Shown piece after piece: positions 32,114 to 43,800 of a stretch of DNA of 64,000 nt. Where the stretch lies: positions 1,798,001 through 1,862,000 of the forward strand of contig NW_027488378.1 of assembly GCF_051014445.1 (NCBI RefSeq), given 5' to 3'. The stretch is from Colletes latitarsis (lineage: Eukaryota > Arthropoda > Insecta > Hymenoptera > Colletidae). The notes under the pieces were generated by a model that was not told where the DNA came from, did no database searches, and was given only the letters and a program-made list of their open reading frames with translations. Position numbers and translations under genes: made by a program. Positions within the stretch are counted from its first letter, which is position 1. The number at the start of each line of letters is the position of its first letter.

Positions 32114-35100
32114 TCATCCGCCACGCCGAGGCGGCCGCCCGCGACGCCTCGCGACCGGGCGACGACCTCGGGCCACCGCACGAGCGCGAGCTTCAGCGGC
32201 GCGCTGAAGCTCGCGCTCCCTCCCCGCGGCCTCCTTCTGCAACATTACGTTCTCGCAGAAGGAGGCCACGGCCCTCCACTTCTCCTCGCTGCCGAGCATG
32301 GCGCGCACCACGCTCGGCAGCGAGACATCCCGCCCGACGACGCCGACCAGGACACGGCGCTCCCCATCCCACGCGGGGCATACCTCCAGGGTATGATCCG
32401 CCGTGTCCTGCTCAGCGTCGCGGTGGCAGCAACGCGCCGTCGGCTCCTTCCCTATCCGGCACAGGTATCTTCCGAAGCTGCCATGCCCGGAAAATACCTG
32501 TGCCAGCCGGTAGGTGAGGCTGCCATGGCCTCTGTCCAGCCACTCCTTCAGGAGTGGTCGAACAGCCCCGACAGTCCGGTGCCCCGCGGTTGGCAGAGCC
32601 AGCCGCTCCTGCCACGCGAGCAACACGGACTGCCGGGCCTGGCGCTTCAAATCGCCCCAAGCAGGTTCCTGCCAGCCCGGGGACGCCCCCATCCCCGCGC
32701 GACGGTCGACGCGGTGCCGGTACATCACCGCGTGCGACTGCGCGAGGAGGTCCATGGGCGGCATCCCCGCTAGAACCGTCGCCGCCTCATGTGACACGGT
32801 CCGATACCCGCGGACGACCCTGAGCGCCATGCGCCTCTGCACCCGACGCAGCATAGTCATGCTGCGCCGGGAGGCAGCCAGGTCGTCCGCCCAGACGGGG
32901 GCCCCGTATAGGGCCACCGACTGGACCATTGCCACATAGAGGCGACGAACTCGGCCCGCCGGACCCCCCAGGTTGGGCAGGATCCGGCCCAGAGCCGCAA
33001 CCATCCTTTCCAACCGGGGGACCAGGCAGCGGAAATGCTCCTCGAAACGCCAGTGGCTATCGAGGATCAGCCCTAGATACCTGATCTGGGGCTTCACCTC
33101 GATGTGAGCCCCACCCACCCGGATCAGAGGGGGTGGCGGATCCTGCCGAGGTGAATGAAACGCAATCACCTCGGTCTTATGGACCGCCACCGTCATCCCC
33201 ATCCCCCTGATCCGGTCGACGACGCGTTGCGACTCCTCCTCCGCGCGACGCATGGCCCTCCCCCAGTGCGCCCCGACGGCCAGCACCAGTGTGTCATCCG
33301 CATAACACACCGCGCTGACGCCGTCGGGGAGGCCGGCCCGCAACACCGAGTCGTACGCGATGTTCCACAGGAGTGGCCCGAGGACCGACCCCTGCGGAAC
33401 ACCGCAGTACACCTACCTCCGCATATCACCATCCCGGCCCGGATACTCGATCCACCTGCCGCGGAGATAATCCCCGACGACCGCCCTGAGACAAGGGGGG
33501 TCTCGATGATATTCGAGTCCCCTCCTTATCTCTTCCTAGGGGAGGGTGTTAAAAGCATTGGCAATATCCAAGGATATTGCCAATGCCACCCCTCCCCGGG
33601 AGGCGGCCGCCCCCGAGAGGGCCCTCACACGACCTATCGCGTCGATAGTCGATCGGCCCCCCAGAAAACCGAACTGGCAGTCGGCCAGACCGGGATCACC
33701 CCGCGACAGGTGCTCGACGAGGCGGGCAGCAATCACACGCTCGAAGAGCTTGCCCACCTCGTCGACGAGACATATGGGCCGGTATGCGGAGGGAGACTCC
33801 GCGGGCCGACCCTCCTTCCGGAGGAGGACCATCCTCGCCACCTTCCAACTGGGGGGGGAATCGCCCGTCCCTCAGGCAGCGGTCGATCAACCGCCTGAGG
33901 TCGGCCCCAAGGACGCCCTGGGTCAAGACCCAAACCTGGCCGGGCACACCATCCGGACCCGGGGTCGTGTTACGAACCCCGAGCCGTCTGATGGCCGCTG
34001 CCAGCTCCTCCTGCGTGACCCCCAGCTCGGCCGTCCACTCCACTGGGACAGCCGCCGCCGCCGGAGGACGCGGTCCCCTCTCCCCAATTGGGAAGAGTGT
34101 ATTGACCACGTCCTCCAGCAGCCGGGGGTCAAGACCCTCGGTGACAGGGGGCGCCCACGGGCGGGGCTTATTCAGCACCACCTTATATGGGCGCCCCCAT
34201 GGATCGTCATCAAGGGTCTGGAGGAGCTCCTTCCATGCCTGGGTCTTGGCCCGTTTGATGGCGACCTGCAGAGCAACCCGCGCCACGCGGTATGCTCCAT
34301 ACAGGTCATCAGCTGCCCTCGCTCGCACCACGCCGTCGCCTGTACGTTGACGACGGCGCGCGCGGGTGTACTGGCGTCGGGCGCGGACAGTCGCGACTCG
34401 CAACTCAGCGATCGCGTCCGACCACCAGTACACCGCCCGGCGAGGAGAAGCCCGCCCGACCCGAGGCATCGCCGCGTCGCAAATAACCGCGACCAATGCT
34501 CCGAGCCGGGCGACCTCCTCCTCTATGCTCGGCAACTCGGCCGCTCCCTGCAGCCAAGTTGCAGCGAGGGCAGCTGCCATCAGGGCGTCCTTGTCCAGGC
34601 GCCGAAGCGCCCAGCGGCGTGGTGGGGTGCCACGCAGGCGGCCGTGTCGGGATGCACTCGCGGCGGCAGAGACCTCCATCCGGATGTACCGGTGATTGGA
34701 GAGTGTCTCTGCCCCCGCGACCACGTGCCAACCCGACACCATGCGCACGGCGTTGGGGGTCGCGAATCCAACATCCACGATGGACCCCCCATATCGCCGC
34801 ACGCATGTGTGCTCCGACCCCCGGTTCAATACCCGGAGGTCGAGCCCCGCCGCCCAATCGCCCAGGATCCCGCCGCGAACGGAGGTCCTGGGGGATCCCC
34901 AAGCCACCGACTTGGCATTAAGATCCCCCAGGACCAGCACCGGCCGGGCCGCGTAGCGCTGCACGCATGCCGCGACCTCGGCCAAGTACAGCTCGAACGC
35001 AGCGTGACCGCTACGGGGCGAAATGTAGCACCCCACCACAGCGACTCCCCCCCAGTCCACGGCGACGAATCCCCGACCGCGCTCCAACAAGGAGAACGGT

Positions 35101-35300
35101 GGGGACCCGTCGCCCCCTCCCCATACCGCCGCCACCAAGCCGTCCGCGTCGCCCACCCAATGAGGGTGATCAGGGACGCGGTACGGCTCGGCGGCGACCG
35201 CCAGGCCAACCCCCCACTCCGCGAGGACTTGGGACATCAAGTCCTGTGCCGCGCGGCAGTGGTTGAGGTTGGCCTGGAGGAGGAGGCGGGGCGGCATCAA
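32114..35300 (-). pseudogene. R1-clade ORF2, copy B (frameshift and two nonsense codons)
   Basis: Endonuclease-RT as in copy A; the N-terminal 480 or so codons (endonuclease through the start of RT) read from 35300, or from the second ATG at 35297. A run of eight C (seven in copy A) near 33850 shifts the frame after GRFPP. The next segment reads to NTLP, where a Trp codon has become TAG (near 33535). A Glu codon has become TAG just before YCGVPQGSVLG (near 33415). The last 430 codons from 33412 are open and include YADD, the CCHC element and the C-terminus. The endonuclease frame break of copy A is absent here. Confidence 0.9.
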
Positions 35301-37155
35301 TTAATGGCCGCGCCAGCCTCCTCCCGGCCGTCCGTCCCCGTAGCACCGTCCACCTCCATGGAGGACGATGCCACCGCCCTCGGCACCGGAGCCGGTGCAG
35401 CCCGCCTCTTCCTCTCCTTCCGGGAGGGGGGGGAGCACTTCTTGCTCCCCACCCTGTGATCGGCTGGCCTCCCCATGTCCGCACACAGCGGGCAGTGGGG
35501 AGCCGCCGAGCACTGGCTCGCACGGTGCTCTTTGGCACCGCAGCGGTAACACTGACCGCTGCGGTCCACCGGCGAGGTGCACCACTGCCTCACGTGCCCC
35601 AATTCGAGGCAGCGGTGACACTGGAGCGGGCGCGGCGCCAGGACTTCCACTCGCGCCGAAACCCACCCCACCAACACCCTCCCGGATTCCGCCACCTTAC
35701 GGGCGGCGGAGAGGGGGCACCGGGCCCACACCGACCCGAGGCCGGAGGGCGACTTGCGGATCTCTCCGATCCGCAGGTCCTCCACAGGACAATCCCCCGC
35801 CCTCGCAAGGGCACGGGACACATCCTGTGCGCTGACGGAGTCGTCCAGCCCACAAACGCGCATCTCCGTGCGCTTCGTGGGCCGGGCGACCCGGACACCT
35901 CGCTCGCCCAGCTGCTCCCGGAGCCTCTGGGTGAGACGATCCGCCTTCGCGCCGCCTTCTGCACCAGGGATCTCCAGCAAGAGATCCCCGGTCACGGCCC
36001 TCTTCGCCCTCACGGAGGCGATGCCCAGCTCTTCCAGGGAGATATTCTCCCTGGCGAGCCGCATCGCCTCCGCGAGGGTCAGGTCGCCCCCCTGCGCAAC
36101 GGTCAGCGTCACCGCTGCCGTTTTTGGGGGACGACCTGGTCGTGCCATCCCGACCTTCGCGGCCTTTACCTTGGCCGCCGGCGGCGGAGGCGGAGGCTGC
36201 GGTTGCGAGGCCTTCCTCGCCGCCCGCTTCGCCGTCCGCCCCACCACCTCACTCCACGCCACCCCCCCTTGGGAGGGTGCTGTGGAGGACGCGACCACCG
36301 CGACCACGGGTACACCACCCCCCTTGGGGGTCGCGACCCGGGGGACTGTACCGGAACAGGTCGGGGAGGCACCGCCTTCCTGCTGACCGCTCTTCCGGCG
36401 AGGAGCTCCTCCCGGAAGGCGGCCAGCTTGCCATCAATCATGTCCCCAATCCTCCTCAGAAGATCGTCTTCTGAGGAGGACGGGGACTTCTTCACGGGCA
36501 GAGTGCGGGTGGAGGGGCCCGCGGTGCCCCGCACCACTGCCGCCGCACTCCGCTTATTTACCTTCGCCGAGGGACGCGGCGGTGGAGGAGGAGGGAGGAT
36601 GGGAGGGAGGGCCGCGCTGTTCCACAGCGCCTCTGCCCTCCTCCTCCCCTGTCGCTCCTCCTCCAACAGGAGCTGCAGACGGGCGTTCCGCCCTCTGAGC
36701 TCCCGCGCCGCCTCCCTCATTTCCTCCGCCGCGGCCTTCAGGGCCTCCGCGCCACCGCTTTTCTGCCCCTTAAAGGCGCAGGCAGCGGCGACTTTCTCCA
36801 CCCGCCTCAGGGACGAGGAGATCCTCTCCGATATCTCCTCGGTCACCTCGTCCCTGTGGCAACTCAGCCTCACCGACGGGCTCATCGCCCCGCCCACCTC
36901 GACGACGGCCTGCCCCGTCCTCTTCCTCTTAGAGCCTATGTGGCTCGTGCTGGAGGAGAAGGACGAGACCGACGCCGTCTCGTCGTCCTCCTCCACCCTC
37001 CACGAAGCCGGACCTGGCGCTGAGTGGGGCGCGAGCGCCGCCACCCTAACCCCAACCCCGTCTCCGTCCTCCCCAACCGACAAAACCCGCCCCATCCCCA
37101 TTTTATTTTCTGTGTCCATAATAATCCCACGAGATGGTCGGAAATAAAGGTCCAC
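35297..37155 (-). pseudogene. R1-clade ORF1 (Gag-like), copy B, one frameshift
   Basis: About 620 codons in two frames. The N-terminal part (from 37155, MDLYFRPSRG, or a later ATG) has a Ser/acidic region, a long alpha-helical, coiled-coil-like stretch (EEMREAARELRGRNARLQLLLEEERQ) and a proline run. It loses the frame near 36310 beside a C6 run. The C-terminal part (from about 36307) holds three zinc knuckles, CHRCLELGHVRQWC, CYRCGAKEHRASQC and CPLCADMGRPADH, as expected of R1/TRAS/SART ORF1 proteins, which bind RNA and package it. The stop is TGA overlapping the ORF2 ATG (TGATG). Confidence 0.88.
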
Positions 37156-37503
37156 CCGGGCAGAGCCGCCTTACCCGGGTAAGCCTAATACTCCGGGGGT
37201 TCGGCAGGTTCCCCGGAGGTGGTCGCTTGGGATTGGGCCTTCTCCCCCAACCATGCATCCCATCGCCGCGCACCATAGCTTAGGATTGGAGGGCGATTTT
37301 ATAGAGTCGCCATACTCGTGGCCCAGGCGGTTAAGCCAAGACCCCCGTTCCTCCTGCCGTCACGTACCATTCACAAAACCAATAGGGAATTGTGAATGGG
37401 TCGTTGTGACGACCAACAGGAGGCTTACGGTGTGTGTATGACTCGGGTACCCCGGGTTCGTTAAGCCCGTACTGCAGCTGAAAGGCTGGCAGTCCCTGAG
37501 GGG
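37156..37503 (-). other. R1-clade 5' UTR, copy B
   Basis: About 350 nt with further hairpins, such as CCATTCACAA pairing with TTGTGAATGG (37369-37401 region) and an ACTCCGGGG/CCCCGGAG stem near 37192-37222. An internal promoter is expected here for a LINE, but I recognise no motif. Confidence 0.6.
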
Positions 37504-38446
37504 ATACTAGCTTACTGCTTGCTTGCAAGCTAATTGCTTTTATGCCATCTTACTGCTTGCTCACTAGCACACTGCTTGCCTACAAGCTATTTGCTTTCAT
37601 GCCAGGTTCCTGTTTGCTTACTAGCCTACTGGTTGCTTACTACCATACAGCTTTCTTGCTAGCTCACTGCTTTCCTACTAGCTTCCTGCCTGCTTCCCAG
37701 CTTACTGCTAGCTTACTCGCTTACTACTTGCTTACTAGCATACGGCCTGCTTGCAAGCTTGCTGCTTTCTCACTGGCCTACTGCTTGCTTACTAGCTTAC
37801 AGGTTGCTTACTAGCTTACTGCTTGCTTACAAGCATACTGCTTTCTTACTAGCTCCAAGCACGCTTACTAGCCCATTGCTTGCTTACAAGATAACTGCTT
37901 GCTTGCTAGTTTGCTGCTTGCAAATTAGCTATCTACTTCCTTACTAGTCTGCTGATGTCTTACTTGCTTACTGCATGCTTTCTAGCTTCCCCCTAGCTTA
38001 CTAGCTCCCTTCTCGCTTACTATCTCATTGTCTGCTTACTAGCTTACTGCTTGCTTAATAGCTAACTCCTTCTTATTAGCTTGTTACTTGCTCTCAAGCT
38101 TACTGCTTGATTGCTAGCTTCCACTTCGCTTACTAGCTCACTCCTTGCTTACTAGCTTACTGGTTGCTTACTAGCTTACTGCTTGTTTACTAGCATACTG
38201 CTTCGTTACTAGCTCCCTGCTCGCTTACTAGCTCACTTCATGCTTACTAGCTTTCTGCTAGCTTACTCGCTTAGTTTGGGCTTACTAGCCTGCTGCATGT
38301 TTACTAGCATACTGCTTTCTTACTAGCTAACTGTATTCGTTATAGCTTAATGCTTGCGTACTAGCATAGTGCTCCCCTAGTAGGGTCCTGTTCGCGTACT
38401 AGCTCACTGCTTGTCTTGTAGCTTACTGCTTGCTTACTAGCATACT
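37504..38446 (+). repeat. 19-bp satellite array, block 4
   Basis: Satellite between the LINE and the LTR-like unit. Clear succession of the variant units TTCC.., TCGC.., ATGC.., TAGC..TCGC near 38205-38285. No other feature. Confidence 0.94.
38442..38446. repeat. Target duplication ATACT (left; right copy 40108-40112)
   Basis: ATACT on both sides of the 1661-bp unit. ATACT is common in the satellite, so this is supportive rather than decisive. Confidence 0.7.
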
Positions 38447-40107
38447 TGTTTAACTATCGCGTTTGTCCGAGGGGAAAAAACTCGGTCGCGATTCCTAATG
38501 CTAGTTCTGCGTACGCATTGTCTAGAAGGTCGGGCTGACGCCGAATTCCTTCGGTCTACAGACAATCAAAATCGCGGCTGTTTACGGGTTTTTGCTAGCT
38601 ATCTTCGTTCACACAGTACATTCGAACACCTGTCTCCAAAGGTATTGTGTCGTTATCACCGAGAGAGAGGGAAACGACCTATTAATTGAAGAGAGAGATC
38701 AATATCCGAAATCGTAACCGCACCGCGCCTGCGCGGCGCGGCGCGGTCTTCGCCTGTCGATCCTCGCTGATTTTCCTCACGGCTCACGGCTTTAGGGAGC
38801 TGACTGCGATCGAGAGCAGATCCTTTATCGATCCTCTCCGTCACAAGTACGCGCTCCAAAGAACTTGTATTACGCACGTTCTATGAAAGATTTTAGGACA
38901 ATTTGAAATTAGGAAATCTTGTCTCACGACAACAGATATTTCCGAGAAAATCTGCCTGACGTTGTAGCAGTTCGTGTGATTTAACGTTGCAGACGTTGCC
39001 GCGACCGCTACGTTAGGGACTCAGTACTGAGTACATTGAGTCCCTTAAAGCTAAAGGTTGAAGTCACTGGGGAGTAGATACCGATATACCGGTATCGCCT
39101 AGTGGTGAGCTCACCGAGCTAAACGGGATCAGAGAACCCACTCCGAAACCCGTCGGTTGTACCAGTGTAGCGTGCACCGATCGGTGGAGTTAAGGTTTCG
39201 ACGACCCACCCTTTGCTATACGGCGACGGAGCAACCGGAAGGTAGATCCTGATATACTGGTATCGCCTCGTGGTGCTCACCGTGCAACGGGCTCCAGAGA
39301 ACCCCCTCCAGAGACCCGACGCTTGTGCCAGTGTAGAGTACAGTGTACGGTGGAGTAAAGGGTTCGAAGGGCCTTCCTTCCACCTCTCCACCCACTACCC
39401 GTAACTGTGTAGTGTCCGAAGGGTGGTTGGAGTTGCTTGAAGCGCCCCCCCCCCTATTCCGGCAGGCCGCAGGCTGCTCCTGTGGAGCCGCCGTCGAGGT
39501 AGCCGCACTAGGCAGGGAGTTTTCTTGCGTCGGCGTCCCACGCCACCCGCACGGTGAGCGTGCTCACGGAAAATAGTCCTCTTGGAGCCTTACAACCTCC
39601 ATTTGGGGCCCGTCCGTTCCAACGCTTGGCTAACTCGACAGAAACGAGGAAAACTTCGTCTGTCCGGTTGCACGCGTCGGTGATATCATTTAATTCAAAT
39701 ATCACCGACCAAAAAACAAATTAGTACAGTCCATTAATTACTACGCGAATCAGCAGTTAGCTTCTCCATCCAAGCACAACATATTGTCGCTTGGAACGCG
39801 GGGTAAGCAGCTGATAAGCGTCTAAACGTGGCAACGTGTCCGAATTTAAGATATTTACACATTCAGTAAACTTTTGTTACAGAATGCCACAACAGTAACG
39901 CCAAAGGGGACGTGACACGGCTGAAACGAGCCGACGTCAAAACTGAGTTTAATTTCCTTATTTCGTTTTCCACAAAATAGTATTTTTTAGTTTTGATACG
40001 TTTTTGTTTGTAATAAAAATAAGAAAACCTAATTGATACTTGTAACTATTTCTTTACCAGTCTATTCCTTCGTACGGACCAACGTTAGAACCCTTAGTAC
40101 TCTAACA
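38447..40107. mobile_element. LTR-like unit 1 (probable solo LTR), 1661 bp
   Basis: Non-satellite island beginning TGTTTAA and ending CTCTAACA, i.e. TGTT...AACA ends, with a 5-bp target duplication. No coding capacity found. It contains a GC-rich stretch (38722-38748), a degenerate direct duplication of about 170 bp (units near 39071 and 39240, sharing GGTATCGCCT), a block GGAGCCTTACAACCTCC that recurs in unit 2, and polyadenylation-like AATAAAA near 40013, about 95 bp from the end. A solo LTR of a BEL/Pao- or Gypsy-type element fits best; a short non-autonomous element is possible. Confidence 0.72.
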
Positions 40108-40299
40108 ATACTGCTTTCTTAATACCAAACTGAATTCCTACTAGCTTACTGCTTGCTTACTAGCACACTGCTTCGTTACTAGCTAATTGCTCACTTACTA
40201 GCCAACTGCATGCTTACTAGCTTACTGCTTGCTTACAAGCTTCCTGCCTGCATGCTAGCTTACTACTTGCTTACAAGCATACTGGTTGCTTACTAGTAT

Positions 40300-40800
40300 A
40301 TTGCTTACTTACTAGCTTACACGTTCCTTAATAGCTTACTGCTAGCTTACTAGCATTCTGCTCCCTTACTAGGACCATGCTCGCATACAAGCCTGCGGCT
40401 TGCTTACTAGCACAAAGCTTCCATTCTAGCTCCCTGCTCGCTTACTAGCTCACTGCTTGATTACCAGCTTACTGCTTGCATACATGCTTACTACATGCCT
40501 ACTTGCTATCTGCTTTCATACCAGCTTACTGCTTGCTGACTGGCTTAATGCATCCTTAATAGCTCCCTGAATGCTTACTAGCTCACTGCTTCCTTACTAC
40601 CTTACTGCATGCTTACAAGCGTACTGCCTGCTTAATAGCTTTCTACTTGCATAGAAGCTTACTGGTTCCTTACAAGCTTACCGCTTGCATACTAGCATAC
40701 TCCTTCCCTAGTTCGCTCCTCGCTTACTACCACACTACTTGCTCACTAGTTTAAAGCTAGATTACTCTCTTACTGCATTCTGACTAGCCTGCTGCTTGCT
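40300..40800 (+). repeat. Duplicated satellite segment (partner 55090-55710)
   Basis: Shares a long string of private variants with 55090-55710, such as TTAAAGCTAGATTACTCTC and AAGCCTGCGGCTTGC. The partner carries an extra 130 bp or so. The two lie 15 kb apart. Confidence 0.85.
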
Positions 40801-43800
40801 CACATGCTTACTGCATGCTTACTAGCTTGCTGCTTGCTTTCTAGCCTACTGCATGCTTACAAACACACTGCATTCATACTATCTAATTGCTATCTTGTTA
40901 GCTGGCAGCTTGCTTACTGGCTTACTGGCTACCTAATAGCTTCCTTCTTGCTTACTAGCTACCTGCTTTCTTGCTACCCTGCTGATTGCTTACAAGCATA
41001 CCGGCTGCTTACCAGCTTACTGCGTGCTGACTAGATTACTGTTTCCTTACTTGCTCCCAGAACGCTTATTAGCTCACTGCGTCCGTACTAGCTTACTGCT
41101 CGCTTACTAGCTCGCAGCTTGCTTGCAAGCTTACTGCTTGCTTACTACCTTGCTGCTAGCTCACTCGCTTACTGCTTGCTTACTAGCTATCTGTTTGCTC
41201 ACTAGCTAACTGGTTTCTCAGTAGCCCGCTCCTTGCTTTGTAACTTACTACTTGCATACTTGTTTACTGCATGCTCAATAGTTACCTGCTTCCTTTTCAG
41301 CTTACAGCTTGCTTACTAGCGCACTGCTTGCATACTAGCTTACTGCTTGCTTACTAACTTACTGCTAGCTTGCTCGCGTAATGCTAGCCTTGTAGCTTAC
41401 TGCTTGCTGACTAGCTTACTGTTTCCTTACTAGCTCCCAGAACGCTTACTTGCTCACTGCTTCGATACTAACATAGTCCTTGCTTTCAAGCTCTCTACTT
41501 CCTTCCTAGCCTACAGCTTTCTTACTAGCTAGCAGCTTCCTGACTAGCCTGCTGCTTGCTTACAAGCTTACTGTTTGCTTAGTATCTTACTGTTTGCTTT
41601 CTGGCTTAGTGCTTGCTTACTAGCTAACTGCTTTCTTACTAGCCCGCTCCCTGCTTTCTAGCTTACTGCTTGCTTATCATCATGCTGCTTCCTTACAAGA
41701 TACTTCCTCTCTTACTAGCTCACTGCTTGCTTCCTAGCTTACTGCTAGCATACTCGCTTACTGCATGCTTACAAACCTGCTGCTTGCTTACCAGCTTACT
41801 GCTTTGCTACAAACTTACTGCTTCCCTACTAGCTAACTGCATCCATACTAGCCTGCTGCTTGCTTATCAGCTCACTGCATGCTTACTATCTTACTGCTAG
41901 GTTACTCGCTTACTGCATGCTTACTGGCTAGCTGCTTTCCTACCAGCTTACTGCTTGCCAACTAGCTTACAGCTTGCTTAGAATTATGCTGCTTCCATAC
42001 TTGATTCTCCTTCGCTTACTAGCTCACTGCTTGCTTACTAGCTTACTACTATCATGCTCGCTTACTGCATGTTTACAAGCCTGATGCTTGCGTTCTAGCT
42101 TACTGCTTGCTTACTAGCTTGCTGCTTGCATTCTAGCTTACTGCTTGATTACTAGCTTGCTGCTTGTGTTCTACCCTACTGCTCGCTTACTAGCATACCG
42201 CTTTCTTACTAGCTGATTGCGTTCTTATTAGCCTGCTACTTGCTTACTAGCGTTCCTGTTGCATACAGCCATACTGCTTCCTTACTAGCTTCGTCTTTGC
42301 TTACTAGCTCACTGGTTGCTAATTAGCTTATTACATGCTTAAGAGCTAACTGCTATCTTAACACCATACTGCTTACTTACTAGCATACTGCTTCCTTACA
42401 AGCTTCTTCCTTGCTTACTAGCTCACTGCTTGTTTTCTAGCTTGCTGCTTCCTTACTAGCTCCCTGGTCGCTTACTAGCTCACTGCTTGCTTACCTGGTT
42501 ACTGCTTGCTTAGTAGCTTACTTCTTGCATAACAGCCCGCTGCTTGCTTTCTACCTTACTGCTAGATTACGCGCATCATGGTTGCTTACTAGCTCACTGC
42601 TTGCTTACTAGATTACTGCTTGGTTAGTAGCTTACCGCAAGCTTATTCGCTTACTGCTTATTTCCAAGCTTACTGCTTCCTAACTAGCATACTCCATCCT
42701 TACTAGCTTCCTGCTCGCATACTAGCACACAGCTTGGTTACTAGCTTACTGCTAGCATACTCGCTTACTGCATGCTTACTAGCCTCCATCTTGCTGACTA
42801 GCATCCTGCTTCCTACTAGGTTCCTGCTTGTTTACTAGCTTACTGGTTCCATAGTAGCTTACAGCTAGCTTACTAGCATTCTGCTTGCTTATTAACATAC
42901 TGCTTCCATACTAGCAAATTGCATTCTTACAAGCCTGCTGCTAGCTTACAATCTTACTGTTTGCTTACTAGCTTACTGCTTTCCTACTAGCTCGGCGCTT
43001 GCTTACTAGATTACTGCCTGCTTACTAGCTTACTGCTAACTTACTCGCTTATTGCTAGCTTACTTACTTGCTGTTTGCTAACTACCTTGCTGCTTGGTTT
43101 CAACCCTACTGCTTGCTCACTAGCATACTGCTTCCTTACTAGCATCCTGCTCTCTTACTATCTCACTGCTTGTTTACTAGCTTACTGGCTCCTTAATAGC
43201 TTACTGCAAGTTTACTAGGATTCTGCTCTCTTACTAGATCCATGCTCGCTTACTAGCTTACTGTTGGCTTACTAGCATCCTGCTTGTTTACTAGCTTACA
43301 GCTCTGTTACTAGCTTCCTGCAGGCACACAATCTTACTGCTCCCTTACTAGCTTAATGCTTTCTTACTACCTTACAGCTCCCTTGCTAGCTTACTGTTTT
43401 CATACTACCTTACTGGCTGCTTAGTAGCTTACTGCTTTGTTACAAACTTACTGCTTTCTTACCAGCTAACTGCATGCTCACAAGACTCCTGCTTTGTTAC
43501 TAACTTACTGCTTTCTTGCCAGCTTACACCTCCCTTACTAGCTTACTGCTTTCTTACTAACCTAATGCTTTCTTACTAGCTTACAGCTTGCTTGCTAGGT
43601 TACTACTTGCTTACTAGATTACTGCTTGCATTCAAACTTACTGCTTGCTTACAAGCTCACTGGTTCCTTACTAACCTGCTCCCTGCATTCTAGCTTACTG
43701 CTTGCTTACTAGCTGGCTGGTTGCTTACAAGCATACTGCTTGCTTACTAGCTTACTGCTTGTATGCTACCTTAATGCATGCACACTAGCTTACTGCTTCC

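Larger units (their letters stand above)
31573..37503 (-). mobile_element. R1-clade LINE, copy B, near full length
   Basis: About 5.9 kb on the minus strand: poly(A) (a 25-T run at 31573-31597), 3' UTR, ORF2, ORF1 and 5' UTR. It is inserted in satellite. Only ATAC is shared by the two flanks, so a target duplication is not proven. It is the only copy with ORF1 and a 5' UTR. ORF1 has one frameshift; ORF2 has one frameshift and two nonsense codons. Confidence 0.94.

Noticed and set aside
31598..37155. Bacterial contamination or horizontal transfer, suggested by high GC
   Set aside because: The content is a typical R1-clade LINE with poly(A); related copies in the same window are flanked by target duplication or satellite.
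38447..40107. Possible tRNA, rRNA or other structured RNA gene in the GC-rich island
   Set aside because: No tRNA arms, rRNA motif or Pol III boxes in a convincing arrangement; the LTR-like ends and target duplication explain it better.
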